From NCBI GenBank assembly GCA_002691205.1, contig NZHD01000108.1, positions 32,818-96,817 of the forward strand: DNA of 64,000 nucleotides, written 5' to 3'. Source of the stretch: Deltaproteobacteria bacterium. Lineage in GTDB: Bacteria; Myxococcota_A; UBA9160; UBA4427. Position numbers and translations under genes: made by a program. This document shows positions 55,347 to 63,378 of this stretch, piece after piece. Numbering within the stretch: the stretch's first letter is position 1; each line of letters starts with the position of its first letter. Below the pieces are notes generated by a model that was not told the DNA's origin, searched no databases, and worked only from the letters and a program-made list of their open reading frames with translations.

Positions 55347-56621
55347 TCAATCGGGTCTCACAGCGCCATCTACGAATTCACTGTCTTGAGCTTCCCCACC
55401 GGCCCCAGCGATCCGGTCCTGCACGTTTGTAAGCCTTGCCCGATCTGCCCTCTGCTGCTCCTCAGAGACTTCAGGAATCGCGTCTCCCGACAAGAGAGGT
55501 TGTTTAAAGCCGGTATAGACCACTTTACGAGGACGCTCAGTGGGACGGTGTGCGCGATGGAGCGTATCACTGCAATGTACGGTGAGATCTCCAGTTTGAG
55601 TGACCAACTTAATCGCGGGTATATCTAAACTTTCGTCTTTACCGGCCGTCTGTACGTTAGCGCGATGAGACCCCGGAACGATCCCAAGAGCGCCGCTCTG
55701 CTCATCAGCCCCGGTCACCGAAATTCCGATGGATAGACCATTGCAATAATACGAATGGCGCCCTTGACCACAGTCTTTATGCCAAGGAAGGTCTGACAAA
55801 CCTGACTGAATATCGAGAGGCTTCACCAAGCCCTCTGCCCCCATCCAGCCTCCCCCATCCGTGCCGCCCGATAGATGATCCCCCGTGAGACCCGAAAGCC
55901 ACTGAAGTCTCTTGTCCCTAAGTAGCTCCATTAATGTGTCCGACTTTTCGTGAAAAAAGAGAACACGAACGGCTTGCTGAACCCCCTGAGAATCGCCCGC
56001 CCACCATGAAGCCCCGTCATCGGGGCGAGCCGATTCAATCGACCGATCAAGATCCGCCGCGACCTCAGCCATTTCTTCTTCCGTAAAGATGCTTTGTAGG
56101 TGAAGAAAACCGGCTTCCTCCAGGAAATGAGCCATTTCTCTGGGGTCATCGTCTATTTCAAAACTTCGATTGAGATCGAGAGCACCGCCCCTCTGATCCA
56201 CGAGCCGAATCGCACCCGCTTCGTGTACGGGCCGTCCATCAAACAAAGACCGAAAGACCGGCTCCCACCCGATCCACTCACCAAATCCGCCCTCAATCAT
56301 TTTGACACGCGAATTCATCGCCAAGCCCATTGTCGTGACCCAATCTTGAACAAGATCTGACAAAGCTTCTGCACCAAGGGTTGCGACCGCATCACCGGTG
56401 ACGCCTCCCTCGGCCGATCGAAGAACGCCCTGTTCTACATAGAGACGAAGACTTCGGCCGTCTACGCTCAGGCTCAAGGGCGGTAAACTTTTATAAAGCA
56501 CGCCGCGTCCGGCGATTCCAGCATGGCTCGAAAGTGCCTCTGGAATCAGTTCGTCAAAAATTTGATCTCGGTGGAGTTGTTCGCGGTCACAGTACCGGCG
56601 TGTACGACAGTCAATGCTCAT
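55347..56621 (-). CDS. Phytanoyl-CoA dioxygenase (PhyH) fused to an SCP2-like domain
   Basis: About 424 residues from the ATG at 56621 (alternative 56642). Residues about 45-130 resemble an SCP2-type lipid-binding domain: PLSLSVDGRSLRLYVEQGVL, AVATLGAEALSDLVQDWVTT, and LAMNSRVKMIEGGFGEWIGW. Residues about 160-400 are a PhyH Fe(II)/2-oxoglutarate dioxygenase, with LPWHKDCGQGRHSYYCNG giving His-x-Asp, and LTVHCSDTLHRAHRPTERPR giving the distal His and the 2-oxoglutarate Arg. It could hydroxylate a lipid or an acyl-CoA delivered by the SCP2-like part. The fusion is read by eye; substrate unknown. Confidence 0.8.
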   Translation of the reverse strand: MSIDCRTRRYCDREQLHRDQIFDELIPEALSSHAGIAGRGVLYKSLPPLSLSVDGRSLRLYVEQGVLRSAEGGVTGDAVATLGAEALSDLVQDWVTTMGLAMNSRVKMIEGGFGEWIGWEPVFRSLFDGRPVHEAGAIRLVDQRGGALDLNRSFEIDDDPREMAHFLEEAGFLHLQSIFTEEEMAEVAADLDRSIESARPDDGASWWAGDSQGVQQAVRVLFFHEKSDTLMELLRDKRLQWLSGLTGDHLSGGTDGGGWMGAEGLVKPLDIQSGLSDLPWHKDCGQGRHSYYCNGLSIGISVTGADEQSGALGIVPGSHRANVQTAGKDESLDIPAIKLVTQTGDLTVHCSDTLHRAHRPTERPRKVVYTGFKQPLLSGDAIPEVSEEQQRADRARLTNVQDRIAGAGGEAQDSEFVDGAVRPD

Positions 56622-56741
56622 GAATAAACTCCCAGATTTCATCGAAATGGAAAAACGGAAAGACGACCTCTACACCCTCAGACTCTGACTCCGATCTAGT
56701 TGTTAAGCTACCCCGCAGGAACTCAGGCATCTATCCGGTTT

Positions 56742-57140
56742 TCAATTCAGAGCGGGATGCCCTCTTTCCTTGAGGCAGTTCGTAAATATCCTTTTAAAAT
56801 CGGAGTTGCTGTCTCGGGCCATGGATGAGCCCCCTCCAACAGCCCCGCTGGACGCGCCCGCCATCGCGCCTACGCCTGGGCTCCCCCCTATGGCGCCAAG
56901 GGCAGCTCCGGCCAAAACGCCCACTGCGGCTCCCTCAGCCGCCCCACGAGCGGTCTCTTTGTTGGTTGCGGCTCCCTTCTGAGCGATCTCTCGACATTCG
57001 GCCTCATCCTGAGGGAGCCGATCCGCATGAGGGTCATTGGCCGTATCCACTGCGGGGGTCCAACTGCTCTGGGAAACACATCCTGAAGAAAAAAGGAGAA
57101 GAGTGAAGAGAGTGAGTCCGGTCAAAAAAACATCTTTCAT
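56742..57140 (-). CDS. Glycine-zipper lipoprotein
   Basis: The 132-residue protein starts at an ATG preceded by AAGGAT. A lipoprotein signal, LTGLTLFTLLLFSSGCVSQS, ends at a lipid-attachment Cys. Residues about 65-105 form a glycine zipper rich in GAAxGxxxGAxxG (GAAVGVLAGAALGAIGGSPG, GAMAGASSGAVGGGSS), which tends to form membrane-associated or oligomeric helices. The tail KRIFTNCLKERGHPALN contains one more Cys. Probably an outer-membrane-associated structural lipoprotein; function unknown. Confidence 0.82.
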   Translation of the reverse strand: MKDVFLTGLTLFTLLLFSSGCVSQSSWTPAVDTANDPHADRLPQDEAECREIAQKGAATNKETARGAAEGAAVGVLAGAALGAIGGSPGVGAMAGASSGAVGGGSSMARDSNSDFKRIFTNCLKERGHPALN

Positions 57141-57285
57141 TTTAAGAATCCTTAGAGAAAAGAGGTTTTAAAGTCACGGTGAGTGGTCTGTATTCTTATT
57201 CAACTAACAAAGACGTTATTTGAGTGCTTGGGCGCACAAGGAGTCTCTGCTCGAGCCTACTTTACAAAACTGAAACACCCCGCCC

Positions 57286-57588
57286 TTAACCAGACGACGA
57301 AAACACGGTTTTATAGTGTTCAACCTCTGGGAAGGGATCATAGTAATGGTGAAGAAGACTCTTCCAGTCCTGATACTGCGAGGAGCTTCGAAAACCATCG
57401 ATATGATCTTCCAGTTTCTCCCACTGAACGAGCAGCAAATATCGCGACGGCGACTCAATACATCTTTGCAGCTCGTGAGACCGATAGCCCTTCATTGAAG
57501 AAATAATATTCTGAGCTTTCTCAAAGTCTCTTTGAAAACGTTCTTCGCACCCTGAAATCACATTTAGTACCGCGACTTCCGATATCAT
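57286..57588 (-). CDS. ABM-domain (antibiotic biosynthesis monooxygenase-like) protein
   Basis: A 100-residue ferredoxin-like dimeric alpha/beta-barrel protein: ISEVAVLNVISGCEERFQRD, the helix FEKAQNIISSMKGYRSHELQ, and ESPSRYLLLVQWEKLEDHID followed by GFRSSSQYQDWKSLLHHYY. This is the ABM pattern (SPxRYLLxxxWxxxEaHxxxF). Members include quinol monooxygenases and heme-degrading enzymes, but most are uncharacterised. No neighbours point to a pathway. Confidence 0.85.
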   Translation of the reverse strand: MISEVAVLNVISGCEERFQRDFEKAQNIISSMKGYRSHELQRCIESPSRYLLLVQWEKLEDHIDGFRSSSQYQDWKSLLHHYYDPFPEVEHYKTVFSSSG

Positions 57589-58025
57589 CAGTCAGGTCCT
57601 CAACGGCTCGCCTCTACCCAATCGAAGGTAATCCCCCTCACCCCGTGAGCATAACGAATCGCTTGCTACGGAAAAGGCCGCTAATCGCAGCGACACGCAT
57701 TTTGACCCTGGCTCATAAGAATCGGATTTTTTAAAAATGCCTTCACCCGCTCCTCAAGTCTATTTTTTAGAGCGCTCTAAAACAGAAAGAATCCTTCAAA
57801 TCTCCCCGGTGGTCGAGATAAGATCTTGAGACAAATTCGGCGCCGGTATCGCCTGCCGCTTTAAAACTTGAGCCAGCGCCACCCGCCTCGCTAAGAGGCC
57901 TCTATCTAGGCTACCCTTCTTCCAAACTCAGTTCGGCCCACTTCATCTGAAGGGTCCGCTATGACAAAATCATATCGCGCTCATTACGACGACAGTTTTT
58001 ATAATCAACTCAAAGGAAACTGAAC
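57589..58025. other. Intergenic region upstream of the NTF2-like gene
   Basis: About 440 bp between the divergent ABM and NTF2-like genes. I see no tRNA or repeat. A TATAAT at 58000-58005 lies just before the NTF2-like gene's ribosome-binding site, too close to be its promoter without a near-leaderless transcript. Confidence 0.4.
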
Positions 58026-58616
58026 ATGCGCAAATTTAAATCGCAACTCGTTATCCTCACAGCACTTCTGCTTTCAACATTTTCGACTGCGCCCGCTCTC
58101 GCCAATCCGAGTGTTGATGTTTTTGACAACACCATCACTCTTGAGGAAGTGCTGGCGGCACAGCGGGGCTGGTGCGCAGGCCTGCTAGCCATCAACGAAG
58201 CCTATCAAGAAGGCGGCTTCAAAGCTGCAAAAGCAAAAGCTGAGGCAGTCATCGATGCCGCCTACGCTTATGACTTCGGACCCGTCGCCTTTAAGCCGAC
58301 TTATGCTATCGGCGAGAACACTTTCCGTCAGGATCGCGCAGGGGCGCTTGCGTACTTCGTAGGGCCTGACCCCTCGGTCAAGCAATTCGGAAAAGACCAG
58401 GGATTCGCCACTTACCGCAACTGGAAAAGCTGCGAAATCGTCGACGACGTCGTTCAGCTATTCGGCGATACCGCCAACACCATGGGGCTCGTAAAACTTG
58501 TCGATAACGAGGGTGGAGTCGCTCAACCCGAAAAAACCTGGACCTTCTGGAAGCCGAAGACGGGGGACATCCGAATCGTTCTGCATCACTCGTCGGCTCC
58601 ATTTGATCCACGCTGA
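58026..58616 (+). CDS. Secreted NTF2-like (SnoaL/CaMKII-association-like) protein
   Basis: The 196-residue protein has a signal peptide (SQLVILTALLLSTFSTAPAL, cleavage near ALA-NP) and a mature domain of NTF2-like type: VLAAQRGWCAGLLAINEAYQ at the N-terminus, AYDFGPVAFKPTYAIGENTF, and a C-terminal strand WTFWKPKTGDIRIVLHHSSA. Similar periplasmic proteins are known from marine bacteria and are sometimes labelled phosphoribosyl-AMP cyclohydrolase without evidence. No function is assigned. AAAGGAAA precedes the ATG. It ends before a strong hairpin. Confidence 0.7.
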   Translation: MRKFKSQLVILTALLLSTFSTAPALANPSVDVFDNTITLEEVLAAQRGWCAGLLAINEAYQEGGFKAAKAKAEAVIDAAYAYDFGPVAFKPTYAIGENTFRQDRAGALAYFVGPDPSVKQFGKDQGFATYRNWKSCEIVDDVVQLFGDTANTMGLVKLVDNEGGVAQPEKTWTFWKPKTGDIRIVLHHSSAPFDPR

Positions 58617-58633
58617 ACCGAGCCATTATGCCC

Positions 58634-58668
58634 TAGAGGGCGCTCCGGTTCACCGCGAGCGCCCTCTA
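58634..58668 (+). terminator. Strong hairpin after the NTF2-like gene
   Basis: TAGAGGGCGCT and AGCGCCCTCTA form an 11-bp perfect stem around a 13-base loop that can itself pair CGG with CCG. It starts 18 bp after the stop. No T-run follows, so it is a likely but not canonical terminator, or a transcript-stabilising hairpin. Confidence 0.6.
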
Positions 58669-58856
58669 AACAGATCGAACTTCAGGGGACTGAAGTCAAC
58701 GAATTTCAATGCAAGATCGAAATCACGACCTCTGTGTGCACAATACGAAAGGGGCCGTAAAGTCCGCCTCTGAAATTTTGGTTGAGCACCGACGCTCCCA
58801 GAGCCAAATTCGTTTTGTATCATGGAAAAGTGGGTCGATATCACTTCCTCCGCATA

Positions 58857-60002
58857 ATGAGTTCTTGGATCGGTACGGGATGGGCCGTACTCGGCCTCTC
58901 TCTCATCATAATCTTCGCTCTCGACCTTTTACTGCGTTTGGTCCTATCTGACGGACGTGAAAACGATCATGCCGTTGACCGCTTGCGCGCTGAACTGGTC
59001 GAAGTCAATGACTTCGCAGCGCCTCTCCTTCGTGAATACCATGACAGCAAAGAAATGGTGTGGTCCCCATATCTCTACTGGCAGAGGCAGAGTTTCCACG
59101 GCCAGCATATCCGCATCGGCGAAAACGGCAGACGCCACACCTGGTCACCTTCGATGCGGTCTTCGCCGAATGAACTCAGAGTGCCCCAGATTTTTGTCTT
59201 TGGCGGATCCACGACTTGGGGCGCCGGCGCACGCGACGACTTCACCATCCCGTCTTTGTTGGCCAAGCAAATGCACTCGGCCAACATCGCGGTCCACGTT
59301 CATAACTTCGGTGAGTCGGGATACGTCAACACTCAGAGCGTGATGGCTTTGATGTTGGAATTGCGGAGCGGAAATGTGCCCGATATCGTCGTCTTCTACA
59401 GCGGGGCCAACGATTTATTTGCTGCGCTGCAGGCGGGCCATGCCGGCGAACCCCAGAACGAAGGCAATCGCCGTCAAGAATTCAACTTAGTCAAGAGCCG
59501 CACTCGCCTCGCCTCTTTGTTTCTGAAACGAATCTTTAAGGGCATTGATCGTCTTGCGAGTCGAGTCCATTTCAGCGAGACAAACGCTCGCCCCGTCGTC
59601 GAGCCAAAAACGCTGGCAAGTGAGGCTTTGGACGTCTACACCGGAAATCTAGAGGTCGTCGAGGCGCTGTCCGAGCACTTCGGGTTCGAGGCTTTCTTCT
59701 ACTGGCAACCATCAGTCTTTTCCAAGGCACAACGCACGCGCTTTGAAGACTCACTCGTCGAACTGCGCTCAGCACGGGAACAAGAAACCTTCCTCCAAGC
59801 ATCGGCATTGATTGCCGAGTCAGAGCCCCTCGCAATGATGCCGCACTTCGCCAACCTGACCCACGTCTTCGACGACCGTCCAGATCCCGTATTCGACGAC
59901 TTCATCCACGTCTCGGAAACAGGCAACGCCGTGATCGCGAATGCCATCAGCCGCGACCTAGGCGCATGGCTAGAGCGAGGCGAGAGTCAGGCTCCAGACT
60001 AG
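58857..60002 (+). CDS. Membrane-anchored SGNH/GDSL-type hydrolase
   Basis: About 381 residues from the ATG at 58857; a TTG at 58782 would add 25 residues, and neither has a clear ribosome-binding site. A signal anchor WAVLGLSLIIIFALDLLLRL is followed by a periplasmic SGNH domain: block I FVFGGSTTWGAGARDDFTIP (Ser in GGST), block III VVFYSGANDLF, and block V DDFIHVSETGNAVIAN (Asp-x-x-His). It is similar in plan to the gene at 36776-37855. Likely role: acyl transfer or deacylation on a surface glycan, near the GT2 and GT4 genes. It looks GC-richer than the region before it. Confidence 0.75.
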   Translation: MSSWIGTGWAVLGLSLIIIFALDLLLRLVLSDGRENDHAVDRLRAELVEVNDFAAPLLREYHDSKEMVWSPYLYWQRQSFHGQHIRIGENGRRHTWSPSMRSSPNELRVPQIFVFGGSTTWGAGARDDFTIPSLLAKQMHSANIAVHVHNFGESGYVNTQSVMALMLELRSGNVPDIVVFYSGANDLFAALQAGHAGEPQNEGNRRQEFNLVKSRTRLASLFLKRIFKGIDRLASRVHFSETNARPVVEPKTLASEALDVYTGNLEVVEALSEHFGFEAFFYWQPSVFSKAQRTRFEDSLVELRSAREQETFLQASALIAESEPLAMMPHFANLTHVFDDRPDPVFDDFIHVSETGNAVIANAISRDLGAWLERGESQAPD

Positions 60003-60054
60003 AAAAACGGTGAAGTTCTCAAGGCTCCGAGGCTGCATCGAAATACACGCTTAG

Positions 60055-60531
60055 ACCCGAGAAGCAAAAGGATCCGCAGGCCAACCCCCCGACAAGCTGC
60101 GTCGCTTCATCCACACCGAACTCGACAAGATCGCACGCGAAGCAACGGACAAAGAAGAGGCCGCCACGAAGCTCCAGGCGCTCGCTGAGCGCATCGTCGA
60201 AGACGCCATTTCCGGGTGCTTCCCAAGCCGGAAGAGGCTCGTGGACCGTCTCTATCCAGCTCTCAGCCGCCATGAGATCGCCACCGCAGAGGCAAAATCG
60301 GACATACGAGAAAGAAGGCTCTTCTCGCCCAGCCGTGCATGTGCCTCCCGCAGGCCGTGGACCTGGGTGCCGCTCGAGGGCTCGCCCGAAGGCACCTCCA
60401 CCGAGGCCAGCCTCGACGAAGGCCAAAGCGTCGCTTCCGAGACACAGATAAATGTCGTGATCCACGGCTACTGGGAACGCCCCCGAGTGGGCACGGGTCG
60501 CGAGCTTCATCCTGAAATCCGCGGGGGATAG
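60055..60531 (+). pseudogene. Decayed reading frame, possibly a mobile-element or phage-like protein remnant
   Basis: From a stop at 60052 the frame is open to 60531 with no ATG, GTG or TTG before 60241, yet the first part reads like real protein: DKLRRFIHTELDKIAREATD, KEEAATKLQALAERIVEDAI and LVDRLYPALSRHEIATAEAK. This recalls the small helical proteins encoded near phage terminases and transposons (DUF5681-like), though the match is weak. From about 60310 the sequence becomes proline/arginine-rich and loses the pattern, as after a frameshift. It lies between the SGNH and GT2 genes. A large reverse frame over it is not convincing. Confidence 0.4.
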
Positions 60532-60672
60532 GACATACAAGCTGGGTTCTGGCACCACGTCCGAGGATCGGCGATATCTTACATCCCTAGGGAAGCCCCG
60601 TGGCGGGCTCTTGCAATTCGGCGGAAAATGCTACTTCTCTTCTCCAATATCAAGATGCAGGAAGCATAAATC

Positions 60673-61605
60673 ATGAAGGTCTCTGTTCTCATCAACAACT
60701 ACAACTACGCAGAGTACGTATGCGAAGCCATACAGAGTGCATTGTCTCAGAGTCGGCCCCCGGATGAAATCATCGTAGTCGATGACGGGTCCACCGACGA
60801 ATCCGTCGCGCTGATCGAAGCCGAGTTCAAAGAGCAGCCTTCGATTCATATCATTACCAAATCCAACCAAGGACAACTCTCCGCATTCAATGCTGGCTTC
60901 CAGGCATCGAGCGGAGATCTCGTGTTCTTCCTCGATGCCGATGATCTCTATGCCAAAGACTATCTATCACGGGCAATCGACTTCTATGACCGACACCCGG
61001 ATTGCGGCTTTCTACACTCCGCAATAGAAAAGTTCGGGGCCGAGACGGGGATCGATCGCGCCTACCCACAGGATTTCGACCACGGATTCTCCGTGATTGA
61101 AGCACTCGAGTCCCGTCATTTTCGAGGCGGGCAGACCACGTCCCTCTCCCTTCGCAGGTCGATCCTGGAGGCCTTTCTTCCACTGAGCCTGGAAAGAGAT
61201 TGGCAGATAAGAGCCGACGATTGTCTCGCCTTTGGTGCGGCGGTGGTGGGTGCCCGCAAATACTTTCTCGCGGAGCCGCTGATCCGCTACCGGGTTCACG
61301 AGCGAAACGCCTTCTACAGAAAGAGCTTTTCACCAACCGATGATCTACAACGAGAATATCGGCTGAAGCGGATGGTCGGCACAGTGGCAGACCGTTGCGG
61401 TTATCACATGCCGGCCCTACCCGATTTGTTGCTTGCCGAATTCACCTCGGCAGGGTCTGGCCGCTATAGTCCGGATCTTCTGCGGTACATGAAGCTCGTC
61501 AGCCGCTCCCCTCGCGGCCTTATCTGGAAGACGCTGCAATGGATCAATCTCATTTCAGCATACCTCCGAATGATCTTCGAGGGACGCAGGAGCAAGAACA
61601 TCTGA
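60673..61605 (+). CDS. Glycosyltransferase, GT2 family
   Basis: The 310-residue GT-A enzyme has the family 2 core: VSVLINNYNYAEYVCEAIQS, EIIVVDDGSTDESVALIEAE, the donor-binding QASSGDLVFFLDADDLYAKD (DxD) and the catalytic-base region FRGGQTTSLSLRRSILEAFL. It is an inverting transferase for a nucleotide sugar, probably building a surface polysaccharide. AGGAAG lies before the ATG. It follows the decayed frame at 60.0-60.5 kb. Confidence 0.92.
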   Translation: MKVSVLINNYNYAEYVCEAIQSALSQSRPPDEIIVVDDGSTDESVALIEAEFKEQPSIHIITKSNQGQLSAFNAGFQASSGDLVFFLDADDLYAKDYLSRAIDFYDRHPDCGFLHSAIEKFGAETGIDRAYPQDFDHGFSVIEALESRHFRGGQTTSLSLRRSILEAFLPLSLERDWQIRADDCLAFGAAVVGARKYFLAEPLIRYRVHERNAFYRKSFSPTDDLQREYRLKRMVGTVADRCGYHMPALPDLLLAEFTSAGSGRYSPDLLRYMKLVSRSPRGLIWKTLQWINLISAYLRMIFEGRRSKNI

Positions 61606-61692
61606 GCATGAGAGAACATCTACCATGGCAACGTCAGTGCATGACCAAAATTAGAAAGCAGCTTAATCAGCGGCAGCATTGATGCCTATAAC

Positions 61693-61719
61693 TTGCTTGT
61701 AAGAGTGCGCATTTATAAT
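61693..61719 (+). promoter_or_regulatory. Candidate sigma-70 promoter for the GT4 gene
   Basis: A perfect TATAAT at 61714-61719 lies 15 bp after TTGCTT (61693-61698), 58 bp before the GTG start of the GT4 gene. The spacer is shorter than the usual 17 bp, so this is a plausible but weak match. Confidence 0.35.
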
Positions 61720-61776
61720 CCAAGTATCTGTTCAGCCCAGTTGTATCAGACCCAATTGGTGATGTAAGGAACGAAG

Positions 61777-62994
61777 GTGACTTCTATCCCCGGCCGATAC
61801 ACCCTATTCACGCGTATTCCCGTCTATATCGAAAATGAACGCGTGTTTACCAACGCTCTTTGGGCTAAGGATCTCGAACTTCATTTCTCCTATATTTCTG
61901 ATTTTGCATTGTGCTGCCCAGTCGAGCCCCTTTCAAACGCACCAGAGGCGGCAGTTGAGGTCAGAGGACTTGCCACGACCCAGATCGAGCCGCTTCTCCG
62001 AGATTATGGTTACGGATCGATCTTAAAAAACATCATCCCGAACTTCCTCAGCGTCGCAAAAGCCTTGGGGCAAAGTCGGGTGGTCCATTCGGGCGGTGCG
62101 GGTTGGGCGTTTCCTCTATCTTTTTATATCCTTGCACTCCGCCCGTTCAACGAGTTCGAATGGATTGTCGTGATCGAAAGCTCCTTCTGGATGAAGCCTG
62201 CGACGCGTCGCGCGACACCCAGCCAGTGGTTTCGACATCATGCTTACCGTGTTCTCCTCGGTAGATGCCTACGGTGCGCGCGCGTACGGATCTTCACCAC
62301 CGACAGCTATCGTCGGTTTTTCGGCATCTCGAAAGAAAACAGCCTGATCGCTCCCGCGGTATGGATCGACGAAAAAGCGATCATCACGGAGGCTGAGCAG
62401 GAGTCGCGGTTAGCAGGACTGCCTGAGGGCGAGGTGCGGCTGCTCTTCCCAGCTCGCCTTGTTCCCGATAAGGGGAGTCATGTGATTCTTGCAGCAGTCG
62501 AACGGGCCGAATCGCTCTTGCCTGCGAATGCGCTCGGAATAACGGTAGACATTATTGGGGCCGGTCAGCTTGCTGAGGACTGTCGAACTTTTGCGGTGAT
62601 GCACACCGGGCGAATCATTGTCAATTATTCAGAGCCCGTTGAGTATGGACCGCATTTCTTCAAACTGCTCCGTCGTTATCATGCAATTCTGCTCGCCAAC
62701 CTGCAGCATGAACAACCCCGAGTGATTTTTGACAGTTTCGCCCAAGGCGTACCAGTGATCTCGAGCGCGACCGAAGGTGTACGTGAGATTGTGAACGACG
62801 GTACCAATGCGCTTCTTTACGACATCGCTGATGCCAAGGCGCTTGCTGAATGCATTGTCCGCTTTGCAACCGATCCCATGCTCCAAGTGCACTTAGCAAA
62901 AAATGCCCTCGCGGCTTCTCAAGGTTGGACCCATGAAGCCATGCACAACAATCGGTTCACCTTTTTCGAGCAAACACTTTTGCGGAGCATGTAA
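61777..62994 (+). CDS. Glycosyltransferase, GT4-like
   Basis: A 405-residue protein starting at a GTG with AAGGA seven bases upstream. The C-terminal donor half is GT4-like: VRLLFPARLVPDKGSHVILA (with the GxxxxxKG-type loop), VDIIGAGQLAEDCRTFAVMH, and GVPVISSATEGVREIVNDGT-NALLYDIADAKALAE. The N-terminal half (about 1-200) is divergent, with VHSGGAGWAFPLSFYILALR. Probably a retaining transferase for a surface glycan; donor and acceptor unknown. It stands between the GT2 and PhyH genes in the GC-richer terminal region. Confidence 0.8.
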   Translation: MTSIPGRYTLFTRIPVYIENERVFTNALWAKDLELHFSYISDFALCCPVEPLSNAPEAAVEVRGLATTQIEPLLRDYGYGSILKNIIPNFLSVAKALGQSRVVHSGGAGWAFPLSFYILALRPFNEFEWIVVIESSFWMKPATRRATPSQWFRHHAYRVLLGRCLRCARVRIFTTDSYRRFFGISKENSLIAPAVWIDEKAIITEAEQESRLAGLPEGEVRLLFPARLVPDKGSHVILAAVERAESLLPANALGITVDIIGAGQLAEDCRTFAVMHTGRIIVNYSEPVEYGPHFFKLLRRYHAILLANLQHEQPRVIFDSFAQGVPVISSATEGVREIVNDGTNALLYDIADAKALAECIVRFATDPMLQVHLAKNALAASQGWTHEAMHNNRFTFFEQTLLRSM

Positions 62995-63114
62995 AAATAC
63001 AACAGAACGAAGCCGGGCCGTTCAGTGGCACCCCGGACAGGACTCGACGCGCGGGCCTGCGGCCAGGCTGGGGTCGAGTCTTGAGATAGGGCGACGTGCT
63101 TCAGACCTAGCGAC
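62995..63114. other. Intergenic region after the GT4 gene
   Basis: Short gap holding the complex hairpin at 63041-63080. No gene is seen here. Confidence 0.4.
63041..63080. repeat. Nested hairpin between GT4 and PhyH genes
   Basis: GACTCGAC (63041-63048) pairs with GTCGAGTC (63073-63080); inside, GCCTG (63055-63059) pairs with CAGGC (63064-63068). The total is a 40-nt GC-rich hairpin beginning about 45 bp after the GT4 stop. It lacks a T-run, so it may be a Rho-dependent pause, a REP-like element or a remnant. No second copy was noticed in the window. Confidence 0.45.
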
Positions 63115-63378
63115 TCAAACCCTAAAACGGCATGAGGAACACAGCCGCGTGATCGCGAATCTCGCCAGCGCTGGGTGAAGTCCCAGCACCTGCCTGTAGT
63201 ACGCGAATACGAAGTAGTGGGAGTTATAGAAAACGCCGTAGGCGGTGCCGCCACTTCCATAGGTCCCTCGTATATTTTTATTACTGCGAGCGTATGGGTC
63301 ACCAAGAATCATCCCGTTATCTGCGGTATTGTGCGCCCAGTCTTGGAACGAATACAACTTGAAGTTGGAGCAGATCAT
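63115..63378 (-). pseudogene. Orphan reverse-strand coding fragment, unrecognised
   Basis: An 87-codon frame starts at an ATG at 63378 that shares the palindromic CATG with the PhyH start and runs the opposite way. Its middle is strikingly protein-like and Asn/Gly/Tyr-rich: DWAHNTADNGMILGDPYARS, NKNIRGTYGSGGTAYGVF and FYNSHYFVFAYYRQVLGL. The last 20 residues look like read-through. No family was recognised and no ribosome-binding site is seen. It may be a truncated gene relic in the terminal accessory region, or chance. Confidence 0.35.

Noticed and set aside
60019..60558. 179-codon reverse frame
   Set aside because: No family resemblance; it is opposite the more protein-like forward frame and looks like a GC-driven shadow.
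63041..63080. tRNA-like T-arm near GGGGTCGAGTC
   Set aside because: No acceptor, D-arm or anticodon stem can be formed in the flanks; it is part of a simple nested hairpin.
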